64,000 nt of DNA from an uncultured Alistipes sp. (GCA_904502005.1 CAJGDC010000002.1:1-64000), one strand, 5' to 3'. Positions 1 through 8,381 are shown, counted from the stretch's first letter. The notes: a model not told the origin generated them from the sequence alone. Made by a program: numbers and translations.

Positions 1-1
1 C

Positions 2-1315
2 GTGGTACGTGTTTGGGACCCTACAGACTCTGTACACAACCCTGTAGGTAAGCAGCGCCTTAACCCAAGCGGTATTTGGTACACAGCTGTATCGGGTATT
101 TGGCAGACAGTATGGATTGAGGCTGTTTCAAAGGCTAACCACATTGAGGGTATTACTACCGACTGCGACATTACCCGTAGCGAGCTATACATCAACACAG
201 CAACTGCAAACAACAACGGCACACTCAAAATTGAGGTTAAGGATGGTGATACAACCGTCGCTTCAACATCTGTTCTCTGTGGCGTTACTGCAGTACTTCC
301 AATTGCTGATGCAAAGCTCTGGACACCTAACACTCCGCACCTCTATACCCTTAAGCTCACCCTTACCGAGAATGGCAAGGTTGTCGACAGTGCAAACTCT
401 TATGCTGCACTGCGTAAGTTTGATGTTGAGCGCGACGCCTTGGGTCACAAGCGTATGACTCTCAATGGTGCACCTATATTTATGTATGGCCCGCTCGACC
501 AGGGTTGGTGGCCAGATGGACTCTACACAGCTCCAACAGATGAGGCTCTACTGAGCGACGTTGTACTTACAAAGGAGCTTGGCTTTAACACCATCCGTAA
601 GCACATCAAGGTTGAGCCTGCACGTTGGTATTACCACTGTGACCGCGAGGGTATTATCGTATGGCAGGATATGCCATGCCTTGCACTCTACCAAAATAAG
701 GGGGAATGGGGTCGCAACAACATAGGTGGCGGTAGCGACTCACCTGTAACCCGAGAGGAGAAGAATACATACTACAAGGAGTGGAAAGAGATTATGGATG
801 CGCTCCGTTTCTTCCCATCAATCGGCGTATGGGTACCATTTAACGAGGCTTGGGGTCAGTTTGATACAGAGACTGTTGCCGAGTGGACAGCAGCTTACGA
901 CCCTACACGTCTAATCAATGCTGCCAGCGGTGGAAACCTCCGTCTGTGTGGTGATATTCTTGACATTCACAACTACCCTGCTCCATCAATGCCATTCCAC
1001 AGCTCAGACTTTGTTGTTGTGCTTGGTGAGTATGGCGGTATTGGTTACCCTATCAAGGAGCACTTGTGGTGGAACAAGCGCAACTGGGGTTATATCCAGT
1101 TTAACAACACCGACGAGGTAACTGCTGAGTATGTAAAGTATGCAACAATGCTCAAGAAATTCATCCCTCAGGGTATGGCAGCAGCTATCTACACCCAGAC
1201 TACCGACGTAGAGGGCGAGGTAAACGGCTTTGTAACTTACGACCGCAAAGTTGTCAAGATGGACAAGGCAAAGGTTAATGCAATTAATACTGAGATTATC
1301 AATTTTCTAAAATAA
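2..1315 (+). CDS. Glycoside hydrolase family 2 protein (beta-galactosidase/glucuronidase type), 5' end outside window
   Basis: The reading frame is open from the first bases, so the N-terminus (signal peptide and most of the sugar-binding domain) lies upstream; 437 residues are visible. The visible start includes GIWQTVWIEAV, typical of the GH2 jelly-roll domain. An immunoglobulin-like middle domain follows to about residue 150, then a TIM barrel. The barrel carries FNTIRKHIKVEP, the acid/base motif FNEAW (Glu about 282) and a probable nucleophile in LGEYGG (Glu about 343). GH2 enzymes remove beta-linked galactose, glucuronate or mannose; the substrate cannot be fixed from sequence alone. Its TAA overlaps the kdsA ATG by one base (TAATG), so the two are probably cotranscribed. 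Confidence 0.85.
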   Translation: MVRVWDPTDSVHNPVGKQRLNPSGIWYTAVSGIWQTVWIEAVSKANHIEGITTDCDITRSELYINTATANNNGTLKIEVKDGDTTVASTSVLCGVTAVLPIADAKLWTPNTPHLYTLKLTLTENGKVVDSANSYAALRKFDVERDALGHKRMTLNGAPIFMYGPLDQGWWPDGLYTAPTDEALLSDVVLTKELGFNTIRKHIKVEPARWYYHCDREGIIVWQDMPCLALYQNKGEWGRNNIGGGSDSPVTREEKNTYYKEWKEIMDALRFFPSIGVWVPFNEAWGQFDTETVAEWTAAYDPTRLINAASGGNLRLCGDILDIHNYPAPSMPFHSSDFVVVLGEYGGIGYPIKEHLWWNKRNWGYIQFNNTDEVTAEYVKYATMLKKFIPQGMAAAIYTQTTDVEGEVNGFVTYDRKVVKMDKAKVNAINTEIINFLK

Positions 1316-2067
1316 TGAAACCGATTTTCATAGCTGGTCCGTGCGTGATTGAGAGCGCAGAGGTTCTTGACAAAGTAGCTGAGCGCATAGTCGATATTAA
1401 CAATCGCTTGGACACCGAGATTATTTTCAAGGCCTCTTTTGACAAGGCAAATCGTACATCTATATCATCATACAGAGGTGTGGGCATAGAGCGTGGACTG
1501 CAGATGCTTGCCGATGTAAAGAGCAAGTGGGGGCTGAAGCTTATAACAGACATTCACGAGGCATGGCAGGCGGAGCAGGCTGGTGCCGTAGTTGATGTAC
1601 TTCAGATACCTGCTTTCCTCTGTCGTCAGACAGACCTGCTTGTAGCTGCCGCAAAGACCGGAAAGGTTGTAAACATTAAAAAGGCACAGTTCCTCTCTGG
1701 CGTAGATATGGTCTATCCATATCAGAAGGCTGTAGAGTCAGGGGCGAGTGAGGTTTGGCTTACCGAGCGTGGAAATAGCTTTGGATACAACAACCTTGTG
1801 GTTGATTTCCGCAATATTCCTGACATGCTAAATATTGCTCCGCGAGTAATTATGGACTGTACTCACTCTGTTCAGCGTCCAGGTGCTGCAGGCGGTAAGA
1901 CTGGTGGTAATAGAGAGTATGTTCCGGCAATGGCATTGGCAGCAAAGGCATTCGGTGCTACGGGTTACTTCTTTGAGGTACATCCCGACCCAGACAACGC
2001 ACTGAGTGACGGTCCAAACATGCTCTGCCTGGATAATCTTGAGAATGTAATTAAAACACTATTATAA
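1315..2067 (+). CDS. kdsA: 3-deoxy-D-manno-octulosonate 8-phosphate synthase (Kdo-8-P synthase)
   Basis: Condenses phosphoenolpyruvate with D-arabinose 5-phosphate to give Kdo-8-phosphate, a committed step in making the LPS inner-core sugar Kdo, in the cytoplasm. The 250-residue protein opens with IAGPCVIES and carries KASFDKANRTS, the sugar-phosphate loop CTHSVQRPG and EVHPDPDNALSDGPNM near the C-terminus, all diagnostic of KdsA. Length is slightly below the usual 265-285. The start overlaps the upstream stop, and kdsD follows after 2 nt. kdsD makes the arabinose 5-phosphate substrate, which supports both calls. Confidence 0.96.
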   Translation: MKPIFIAGPCVIESAEVLDKVAERIVDINNRLDTEIIFKASFDKANRTSISSYRGVGIERGLQMLADVKSKWGLKLITDIHEAWQAEQAGAVVDVLQIPAFLCRQTDLLVAAAKTGKVVNIKKAQFLSGVDMVYPYQKAVESGASEVWLTERGNSFGYNNLVVDFRNIPDMLNIAPRVIMDCTHSVQRPGAAGGKTGGNREYVPAMALAAKAFGATGYFFEVHPDPDNALSDGPNMLCLDNLENVIKTLL

Positions 2068-2069
2068 TT

Positions 2070-3029
2070 ATGGAACAAAGACAACTGATACTCGATGTTG
2101 CCAAAGACGCACTTCAGACAGAGGCTGATGCCCTGTTGCGAATTAAGCGCGATCTTGGCGAGGAGTTTGTGCGCACAGTTGAGACTATTTTAGCGTGTAA
2201 CGGCAAGGTGATTATGACCGGCATGGGCAAGAGCGGCCTTGTAGCGAAGAAGATTGCTGCAACACTAGCAAGTACTGGTACACCAAGCTTTTACATGCAC
2301 CCAGGAGAGGCCTTTCATGGAGATTTGGGTATGATTTCAAAGGGTGATATTGTAATTGCTCTTTCATACTCTGGCGAGACTGACGAGGTGCTAAAGATTG
2401 TACCATTTATTCATGATAATGGCAACTTCCTTATCTCTATGACTGGAAACTGCAACTCATCTCTTGCAAAGAACTCAGATATTCACCTTGACGTAAAAGT
2501 TGAGCGTGAGGCGTGTATTCTACATTTGGCGCCAACAACCTCAACAACAGCACAGCTTGCTCTGGGTGACGCTCTGGCTTGTTCACTGATGAAGGTTCGC
2601 AACTTCACATCTATGGACTACGCGCGTCTGCATCCGGGTGGTAGCTTAGGTCGCCGTCTGCTGATGACTGTGGGTAATGTTATGCATCGCAATGACCTGC
2701 CTATAGTAGATGAGAATTGCTCTGCTACAGAGATGATTCAGCGTATATCACAAGGCGGATTGGGACTTATTGTCATCTGCCGCGAGGGTGAGATTCTCGG
2801 AATTGTAACAGATGGCGATGTTCGCCGTGCAATGGAGAGCAAGCAGGCTGAGTTTTTCAATATTCGCCCAATGGATATCGCCAGCACAACACCTAAGATG
2901 ATTCATCCTGAGGAGAAACTTATCGAGGCGGAGAAGATGATGACCCAGCACAAGATTAACTCTCTACTTGTTGTTGATAACGACAAGCACCTTGTTGGTG
3001 TAATCCAGATTTACGACATAAAACTATAA
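2070..3029 (+). CDS. kdsD: Arabinose-5-phosphate isomerase (KdsD/KpsF family)
   Basis: Interconverts ribulose 5-phosphate and arabinose 5-phosphate, the substrate of KdsA encoded just upstream. An N-terminal SIS domain (about residues 35-170) has GMGKSGLVAKKIAATLASTG, SYSGETDEV and HPGGSLGRRL. Two CBS domains fill about residues 205-319. The length of 319 residues matches the SIS-CBS-CBS architecture. The gene is cotranscribed with kdsA (2-nt gap). Paralogues KdsD, KpsF and GutQ cannot be told apart by motif, but the neighbour favours the LPS role. Confidence 0.95.
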   Translation: MEQRQLILDVAKDALQTEADALLRIKRDLGEEFVRTVETILACNGKVIMTGMGKSGLVAKKIAATLASTGTPSFYMHPGEAFHGDLGMISKGDIVIALSYSGETDEVLKIVPFIHDNGNFLISMTGNCNSSLAKNSDIHLDVKVEREACILHLAPTTSTTAQLALGDALACSLMKVRNFTSMDYARLHPGGSLGRRLLMTVGNVMHRNDLPIVDENCSATEMIQRISQGGLGLIVICREGEILGIVTDGDVRRAMESKQAEFFNIRPMDIASTTPKMIHPEEKLIEAEKMMTQHKINSLLVVDNDKHLVGVIQIYDIKL

Positions 3030-3062
3030 CAAAAATAACCTAAACCTAAAACACTTCTAACT

Positions 3063-4487
3063 ATGGGATTTCTAACACCACCGGCAAAAAAGCCGCTATT
3101 GGCCGCCGACAAGATTGACAAGGAGTACATGAAGATGCGAATCAAGGTCTTTTTGGGCATCTACTTGGGTTATGCAGCCTACTACCTTGTTCGTAAGAAT
3201 CTTTCACTCGCTGCTCCTGGAATGATTGAGGAGGGACTTATTGACAAGGCGGGTGCGGGTCTTGCTATGTCGGGTATTCCAATCGCCTATGCAGTAAGTA
3301 AGTTTATTATGGGTAGTATCTCTGACCGTTCAGATGCTCGTAAATTTATGACTGTAGGTCTTATTCTATCCTCTCTTGTAATGATTCTGGCAGGTATCCT
3401 TCCATATCCTACAGGCGTTGCAGGAAACTACTCTGTAACAGTTGGTCTGATGTTTATCTTTATGCTACTTGCTGGTTGGCTCTCTGGCATGGGATGGCCT
3501 CCTTGTGGACGTGTACTGGCACATTGGTTCTCAACAAACGAGCGTAGCTTTAAGATGTCCGTTTGGAATACTGCTCACAATGTAGGTAACGGCACACTTG
3601 GATTACTTATCCCTGCAGGTATTATCATCTTCTCAACCATCGGTATTACAGATACTTGGCGTGCTGCATTTATTGTTCCGGCAGTTGTAGCCCTACTATT
3701 TGCACTCTTCTGTTGGTGGGCAATTCGTGACACTCCAGAGTCTTGCGGTCTACCTGCTATTGAGGAGTATAGAAACGACCACTCTGGTGCAAAGGCAGCA
3801 AAGGGTGAGGAGGATAAGATTCCGTTCCGCCGTCTATTTGTAGACTATATCTTGAAGAACAAAATGCTCTGGCTTATCGCCTTTGCAAATGTGTTTGTAT
3901 ATCTTATTCGCTACGGTATTGCAGACTGGTCACCAACCTACCTGACAGAGGTTTTTGGATGGGATAAGGACTCTGCATCAATCGCATATGCTATTCGTGA
4001 GTATGCCGGTATCCCTGGAACAATTCTCGGTGGATGGATATCATCAAAGTTCTTTAATGGTCGTTGTGCGCCAGTAAATGTAATCTTTATGCTCATCGTA
4101 ACCCTCGGTATTTTGGGTTACTGGCAGGCTGATGTAGTAGCAGAGTTGACACATATTCCGATTACTTGGATTATCTACGGCTCACTCGCCATTATTGGTG
4201 GTGCTATCTACGCTCCTGTAGCGATGATTGGCGTTCAGGGACTTGCTATTGTTCCTAAGAATGCTGCAGGTACTGCTGCAGGTTTCCTCGGTCTGTTTGG
4301 TTATCTTCTTGGTGATGCAGTACTCTCAAAGATCGTTTTGGGTAATATTGCACAGAGCTCTCTTGGTTGGAATGCGACCTTCTGGGCTCTTGTTGTCGGT
4401 GCGCTGCTTGCTGCCGTAATCTGCCTTGTATCTTGGGGTAAGGAGAAGCGAATGATGGAGGAGCGTATCGCAGCTGCAAACAAGTAG
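3063..4487 (+). CDS. MFS organophosphate:phosphate antiporter (GlpT/UhpT-like)
   Basis: A 474-residue polytopic inner-membrane protein with about 12 hydrophobic segments. YLGYAAYYLVRKNLSLAAP near residue 35 is the signature N-terminal region of the organophosphate:inorganic-phosphate antiporter family, and GWGMGWPPCGRVLAHWF-type sequence follows near residue 140-155. Family members import glycerol-3-phosphate, hexose phosphates or phosphoglycerate in exchange for phosphate. The substrate here is not determined; glycerol-3-phosphate is the commonest guess in Bacteroidetes. It lies 33 nt after kdsD and 9 nt before the UbiD-family gene in one long plus-strand run. Confidence 0.85.
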   Translation: MGFLTPPAKKPLLAADKIDKEYMKMRIKVFLGIYLGYAAYYLVRKNLSLAAPGMIEEGLIDKAGAGLAMSGIPIAYAVSKFIMGSISDRSDARKFMTVGLILSSLVMILAGILPYPTGVAGNYSVTVGLMFIFMLLAGWLSGMGWPPCGRVLAHWFSTNERSFKMSVWNTAHNVGNGTLGLLIPAGIIIFSTIGITDTWRAAFIVPAVVALLFALFCWWAIRDTPESCGLPAIEEYRNDHSGAKAAKGEEDKIPFRRLFVDYILKNKMLWLIAFANVFVYLIRYGIADWSPTYLTEVFGWDKDSASIAYAIREYAGIPGTILGGWISSKFFNGRCAPVNVIFMLIVTLGILGYWQADVVAELTHIPITWIIYGSLAIIGGAIYAPVAMIGVQGLAIVPKNAAGTAAGFLGLFGYLLGDAVLSKIVLGNIAQSSLGWNATFWALVVGALLAAVICLVSWGKEKRMMEERIAAANK

Positions 4488-4496
4488 TATATAAAA

Positions 4497-6323
4497 ATGT
4501 ACAAGAACTTACAAGATTATATTGCAACACTTCAGAGTGCCGGTGAGTTGATTCGCATCGGCACTCCAGTTTCATCGGTTTACGAAATTGCCGAACTCAC
4601 AGACCGCCAGGCAAAGAGTCCTGGGGGTGGCAAGGCGCTGCTTTTTGAGAATACAGGCACAGCGTTCCCCGTACTTACAAACATGATGGGCTCCGAAAGG
4701 CGTATATCACTTGCCTTGGGAGTTGAGAAGAGCGAGGATATATCCACTCGCATAGACTCTCTACTTTCACAAGTGCTCTCGCCAAAGGAGGGTTTGATGG
4801 ATAAGTTGAAGATGCTACCGCTGCTTGGCGAGGTGGCAAAATGGTTTCCACGCAAGCTTAAGCGACGCGGAGAGTGTCAGCAGGTGATTCTCAAGGGTGA
4901 GAAGGCTTCACTTGACATGCTTCCAATACTCAAAAGTTGGGGCTGCGATGGAGGACGGTTTGTCACGCTGCCGATGGTAAATACCCTTGACCCATATACT
5001 GGTGTTCGCAACGTGGGCATGTACCGCATGCAAGTCTTTGACGACCACACAACCGGCATGCACTGGCACCGTCACAAAACTGGTGCGCGACATTATGACG
5101 GATACAAGGCGCTGGGTAAGCCAATGCCCGTATCTGTGGCTATTGGTGGCGACCCTGTATACACCTATGCCGCTACAGCCCCTATGCCGGACAATATGGA
5201 TGAGTATCTACTGGCCGGTTTCCTACGTCGCAAGCCTGTAAAGCTTGTCAAATGTATCACCAATGACATCTTTGTACCAGACGACTGCGACTTTGTTATT
5301 GAGGGTTATGTTGATACTAACGAGCCTCTTGCAGTAGAGGGAGATTTTGGCGACCACACTGGTTTCTACTCGCTCAAAGACCTCTACCCTCGCTTTCATG
5401 TTACAGCAATAACTCACCGCAAAGATGCAGTGTACCCTGCTACAGTAGTAGGTATACCGCCACAAGAGGATGCATATATATCTGTTGCCACAGAGCGCAT
5501 ATTCCTTGCGCCAATACGACTTGTCATGCAACCAGAGATAGTCGATATGACTATGCCGACGGCCGGAACATCGCACAACATAGCCATCATCTCACTCAAG
5601 AGCAGATACCTGGGCCAGAGTACTAAGGTTGCTCAGGGCATGTGGAGTGCTGGACAGATGATGTTTAACAAATACCTCATTCTAACACCGGAGAGTACAA
5701 ATGTTCGTAATAGTGACCAAATTGCATCGCTTCTCCGCAACTGCAACCCTGAGCAGGCTATTATACGAGGTGAAGGTATCTACGATGTACTTGACCACGC
5801 AACAGCAACATGTGGCTACGGCGGCAAGATGGCTCTGGATTTGACAATGGTAGATAGTTGCAACAAGAGACCATCTATTCAGGAAATCTCTCTCCCAGAA
5901 GGGGTTACAATGAGTACTGCGCTTGTTGAGAAGTGGAGTGTGCTGCTACTCTTTGCAGATAGCGCCCATAATATTGACCTTAGTACAATAGCGGCGCAAA
6001 AGGGGGCTAATTGCAACTACATTCTCCTCTTTGACTCTCGTGCGGAGGGTTTTGAAGCGGAGGATTTGCTATGGATTGCCGCAGCAAATACAGACCCGCG
6101 CAGAGATATAACACTACACGACAACAAGATAGTTGTAGATGCCAGAATTAAAATTCCGGGAGCAGATGGCAATCCTGCACGCTTTCCAAACGTTGTCACC
6201 TCAACCCCGGAGGTTATTGAGGCTGTAGACAAGCGTTGGGCAGAGTATGGCATTGGCGATTTTATCGAATCTCCATCGCTTAAATATCGTAAACTGTTGT
6301 TCAACGAAAAAGCTGAGTGGTAA
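4497..6323 (+). CDS. UbiD-family decarboxylase (menaquinone-biosynthesis decarboxylase type)
   Basis: A 608-residue UbiD-superfamily protein, starting MYKNLQDYIATLQSAGELIRI. It contains DGGRFVTLPMV, VRNVGMYRMQVFDDHTTGMHW, DFGDHTGFYS-like sequence (GDFGDHTGFYS) and VGIPPQEDAYI, all characteristic of the prenylated-FMN-dependent family. The length fits the 600-plus-residue subgroup commonly annotated as menaquinone-biosynthesis decarboxylase in Bacteroidetes. It is expected to decarboxylate an aromatic or polyprenyl-aromatic acid in the cytosol and to need a UbiX partner, which is not in this window. The exact substrate is inferred from family naming, not from sequence here. The stop overlaps the next gene's ATG (TAATG). 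Confidence 0.85.
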   Translation: MYKNLQDYIATLQSAGELIRIGTPVSSVYEIAELTDRQAKSPGGGKALLFENTGTAFPVLTNMMGSERRISLALGVEKSEDISTRIDSLLSQVLSPKEGLMDKLKMLPLLGEVAKWFPRKLKRRGECQQVILKGEKASLDMLPILKSWGCDGGRFVTLPMVNTLDPYTGVRNVGMYRMQVFDDHTTGMHWHRHKTGARHYDGYKALGKPMPVSVAIGGDPVYTYAATAPMPDNMDEYLLAGFLRRKPVKLVKCITNDIFVPDDCDFVIEGYVDTNEPLAVEGDFGDHTGFYSLKDLYPRFHVTAITHRKDAVYPATVVGIPPQEDAYISVATERIFLAPIRLVMQPEIVDMTMPTAGTSHNIAIISLKSRYLGQSTKVAQGMWSAGQMMFNKYLILTPESTNVRNSDQIASLLRNCNPEQAIIRGEGIYDVLDHATATCGYGGKMALDLTMVDSCNKRPSIQEISLPEGVTMSTALVEKWSVLLLFADSAHNIDLSTIAAQKGANCNYILLFDSRAEGFEAEDLLWIAAANTDPRRDITLHDNKIVVDARIKIPGADGNPARFPNVVTSTPEVIEAVDKRWAEYGIGDFIESPSLKYRKLLFNEKAEW

Positions 6324-7429
6324 TGGTAAACAGAGAGCAAGCGACGGGTGCAATTGTGCTTATAGTGATGATTCTCACTATAACAGCTGTAGTCGTGTTT
6401 GCTAACAAGGTTAAGGTTGATGTAGCTACCGAGCGCATCAATACAGAGCAAATGACTGCCACCACGCTCCAAAAACAAGACTCTCTATTTATTTTTGACC
6501 CCAATACCGTAAGCTACAATGAACTTCTAACCCTCGGATTTGACAAACACACCGCCGTATCGATACTCAAATATCGCGCACGCGGAAAGGTCTTTGAGAT
6601 TGCTGAGGAGTTCGCACTCTGCTACGGAGTAACAGACTCTATGTTTACTATTCTGCAACCATATATTGTAATTGGTGAGCAATTTAAGGCAAAGCCAAAG
6701 ATTATTACCGCCAAAGTAGATACTCTGAAAGAGATTCGACAGCAGCAGTGGGAGCAGAAAAGAGCTAAACGCAAGCCTCACCCTTATGAGCAGTTTAGAA
6801 TTGACACTGTGGGCATTGATTACCTGCAGACAATTGGCTTTACATATCGCCAAGCAGAGGCTCTTATTGATTACCGCGACAGTGGCACTGAGGGAATCAG
6901 AAACATGGCAGAACTCTCTGATTGTTGGGCAGTTTCTGTAGAGATGGCAGACTCACTTGCCAAGTACGTCATCTTCCCAGAGCCAAAGCCCTATGGAGGA
7001 AAAGTTGAGATAAATTCAGCTGACAGTGCAACCCTTGTAAAGGTTCGTGGCATAGGTCCAAAAACTGCTGGCGCGATTGTCATGTACCGCAAATTACTCG
7101 GAGGTTTTGTAAATATCAACCAACTTTCAGAGCTAAAATGCGTTACAAGTGAAAATTTTATGCGTTTTTCGAAAGAAATTTGCTGCGATAGTTGTGTTTT
7201 TTCAAAAATTGATATTAACTTTGCAGCCGTTTCGGAGTTAGAGTACCATCCGTACATGACTCGGCAAGCAATAAACAAGATTATTAAACTACGCAAATCG
7301 AAAGGAGGCTGGAAGTCGTTTGAAGAGATTGTAAATGATGACATATTTACCGAGGAGCAGGCGTTGTCGCTTGAGCCATATCTTCATTTCGGCGATATTC
7401 CTTTGGATTTTTTCAGTAGCGAAAACTAA
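6323..7429 (+). CDS. Helix-hairpin-helix (ComEA-like) membrane-anchored protein
   Basis: 368 residues from ATG 6323, which overlaps the upstream TAA in a TAATG junction; a GTG six bases earlier would add only Met-Val. One N-terminal membrane segment (ATGAIVLIVMILTITAVVVFA) is followed by a chain of helix-hairpin-helix motifs. The clearest is VEINSADSATLVKVRGIGPK (about residues 225-245), with others around NTVSYNELLTLGFDKHTA and DINFAAVSELEYHPY. These motifs bind DNA without sequence specificity in ComEA-type proteins. In Bacteroidetes such membrane HHH proteins are common and mostly uncharacterised, so a DNA-uptake role would be speculation. Confidence 0.8.
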   Translation: MVNREQATGAIVLIVMILTITAVVVFANKVKVDVATERINTEQMTATTLQKQDSLFIFDPNTVSYNELLTLGFDKHTAVSILKYRARGKVFEIAEEFALCYGVTDSMFTILQPYIVIGEQFKAKPKIITAKVDTLKEIRQQQWEQKRAKRKPHPYEQFRIDTVGIDYLQTIGFTYRQAEALIDYRDSGTEGIRNMAELSDCWAVSVEMADSLAKYVIFPEPKPYGGKVEINSADSATLVKVRGIGPKTAGAIVMYRKLLGGFVNINQLSELKCVTSENFMRFSKEICCDSCVFSKIDINFAAVSELEYHPYMTRQAINKIIKLRKSKGGWKSFEEIVNDDIFTEEQALSLEPYLHFGDIPLDFFSSEN

Positions 7430-7445
7430 ACAGCCGGCAGACTGA

Positions 7446-7454
7446 GGGGGGGGG
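7446..7454 (+). repeat. Run of nine G upstream of rpsU
   Basis: A 9-G homopolymer lies 17 nt after the HHH gene stop and about 80 nt before the rpsU start. Unlike the two lipoprotein leaders, it is preceded immediately by an in-frame TGA and followed by TGA, so it is not inside a small ORF of the GGGI type. Its role is unknown. Confidence 0.9.
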
Positions 7455-7535
7455 TGAACAGATTTCATCAACGACCCAAAAGTGCAAAAAAATAGAATAA
7501 AATAGAACAAACAATTAAAAAAAAGAGAAAATATT

Positions 7536-7730
7536 ATGATTATCATGCCAGTTAAGGAGGGCGAGAATATCGAGCGCGCCCTTAAGAAGTTTAAGCGTAA
7601 GTATGAGCGTACAGGTGTTCTGAAGGAGCTTCGTGCTCGTCAGTACTTCACAAAGCCTTCAATTGCAAAGCGCGAGAAGATGGCACACGCTATTTATGTT
7701 GAGAAGCTTCACCGCGAGGAGGCTGAATAG
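7536..7730 (+). CDS. rpsU: 30S ribosomal protein bS21
   Basis: A 64-residue basic protein with the bS21 core PVKEGENIERALKKFKRKYE followed by RARQYFTKPSIAKREKM. It binds the small ribosomal subunit near the anti-Shine-Dalgarno end of 16S rRNA. The length fits the family. The ATG at 7536 is preferred over the internal ATG at 7545 because the usual Bacteroidetes protein begins two or three residues before PVKEGE. No strong Shine-Dalgarno is seen; the leader is A-rich (AAAAAAAAGAGAAAATATT), as is common in Bacteroidetes. A strong terminator follows. Confidence 0.97.
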   Translation: MIIMPVKEGENIERALKKFKRKYERTGVLKELRARQYFTKPSIAKREKMAHAIYVEKLHREEAE

Positions 7731-7737
7731 CAAAGTC

Positions 7738-7767
7738 AAGGCTGTCCAATCGGGCAGCCTTTTTTAT
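7738..7767 (+). terminator. Rho-independent terminator after rpsU
   Basis: The perfect inverted repeat AAGGCTG / CAGCCTT (7738-7744 and 7755-7761) surrounds a 10-nt loop and runs straight into a T tract. It lies 8 nt after the rpsU stop. Confidence 0.9.
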
Positions 7768-7789
7768 TAAACCTTAAAACTCAAACACT

Positions 7790-8185
7790 ATGGCAACAAA
7801 CACTAACTCTACAGCTAGCACAATCTGGGGTCTTGTAGTTCTCGCACTTATCGCCCTGGGTGTAATCCTCGGACTTATGTTCGGAATTCCAATGTACAAC
7901 GTATGGCAGCAGGAGATGAGCGGTCGCGCGGAGCTTGCAAAGGCTGAGCAGAATCGCCAGATTAAGATTGAGGAGGCTAAGGCAAACCTCGAGGCAGAAA
8001 AGCTCAACGCTCAGGCAGAGATTGAGCGTGCTAAGGGTGCTGCTGAGGCTATCCGTATTGAGAATGGCTCGCTGACAACAACCTATATTCAGTATCTCTG
8101 GGTGCGCCAGCAGAATAATATCCCAGATAAGGTTGTCTATATCCCTACCGAGGCTAATCTACCAATCCTGGAGGCTAAGAAGTAA
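7790..8185 (+). CDS. Small membrane protein with SPFH/stomatin-like coiled-coil tail
   Basis: 131 residues. One strong transmembrane segment (about 12-36, rich in VLALIALGVILGL) is followed by a charged helical stretch with repeated Ala/Glu/Lys (about 45-90). A C-terminal part reads YIQYLWVRQQNNIPDKVVYIP. The coiled-coil followed by DKVVYIPTEANLPIL resembles the end of SPFH/band-7 (stomatin, prohibitin) proteins, but the SPFH domain itself is missing. It may be a stand-alone short Bacteroidetes family rather than a truncated gene, since start and stop are clean. Function unknown. It has its own position after the rpsU terminator. Confidence 0.6.
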   Translation: MATNTNSTASTIWGLVVLALIALGVILGLMFGIPMYNVWQQEMSGRAELAKAEQNRQIKIEEAKANLEAEKLNAQAEIERAKGAAEAIRIENGSLTTTYIQYLWVRQQNNIPDKVVYIPTEANLPILEAKK

Positions 8186-8201
8186 AAAAGTCTACAATTC
8201 T

Positions 8202-8232
8202 TTTGGATATTAAATAATTATATCTACCTTTG
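8202..8232 (+). promoter_or_regulatory. Promoter of the surface-lipoprotein leader (-33 TTTG, -7 TACCTTTG)
   Basis: TTTG at 8202-8205 and TACCTTTG at 8225-8232 are separated by 19 nt, matching the Bacteroidetes primary-sigma consensus. The expected transcript starts near 8239, about 14 nt before the small leader ORF and about 200 nt before the lipoprotein gene. Confidence 0.75.
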
Positions 8233-8252
8233 TAGTAAGAAAGGTGATAATT

Positions 8253-8339
8253 ATGGCGAATATATCCATATTTAACGGAATATTCCCTCTCCGAAAATTC
8301 GGGGGGGGGATTTTTGTATCTATACCTCACCAAATCTAA
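8253..8339 (+). CDS. Putative 28-aa leader peptide with poly-G-encoded Gly-Gly-Gly-Ile
   Basis: ATG at 8253 opens a 28-codon frame beginning MANISIFNGIFPLRKF, then GGG, then IFVSIPHQI and TAA. Residues 17-19 are three GGG codons that coincide exactly with the 9-G run at 8301-8309. The frame lies 20 nt downstream of a good -7 box and 98 nt upstream of the 822-aa lipoprotein. A second small ORF of the same design (27 codons, also GGGI from a G run) precedes the BspA-like lipoprotein at 59477-59560 on the minus strand, which is the main reason to believe it is translated. It matches no family I recognise. Confidence 0.5.
   Translation: MANISIFNGIFPLRKFGGGIFVSIPHQI
8301..8309 (+). repeat. Run of nine G inside the leader ORF
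   Basis: Nine consecutive G encode three Gly codons of the leader peptide. Homopolymers of this length are prone to slippage, so a change of one G would shift the frame of the small ORF. Confidence 0.9.
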
Positions 8340-8359
8340 TTATTTTAGCAAACATTACA

Positions 8360-8381
8360 GGCGACAAGAGTTCTTGCCGCC
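8360..8381 (+). promoter_or_regulatory. 22-nt leader hairpin shared with the BspA-like gene leader
   Basis: The arms GGCGACAAG and CTTGCCGCC pair over 9 positions (one A-C mismatch) around the loop AGTT. It begins 50 nt after the G run and ends 56 nt before the lipoprotein ATG. No T tract follows, so it is not a standard terminator. A hairpin of the same length and arm positions occurs 49 nt after the G run in the leader at 59428-59449, with a C-G to T-A exchange at the third pair. Confidence 0.6.
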
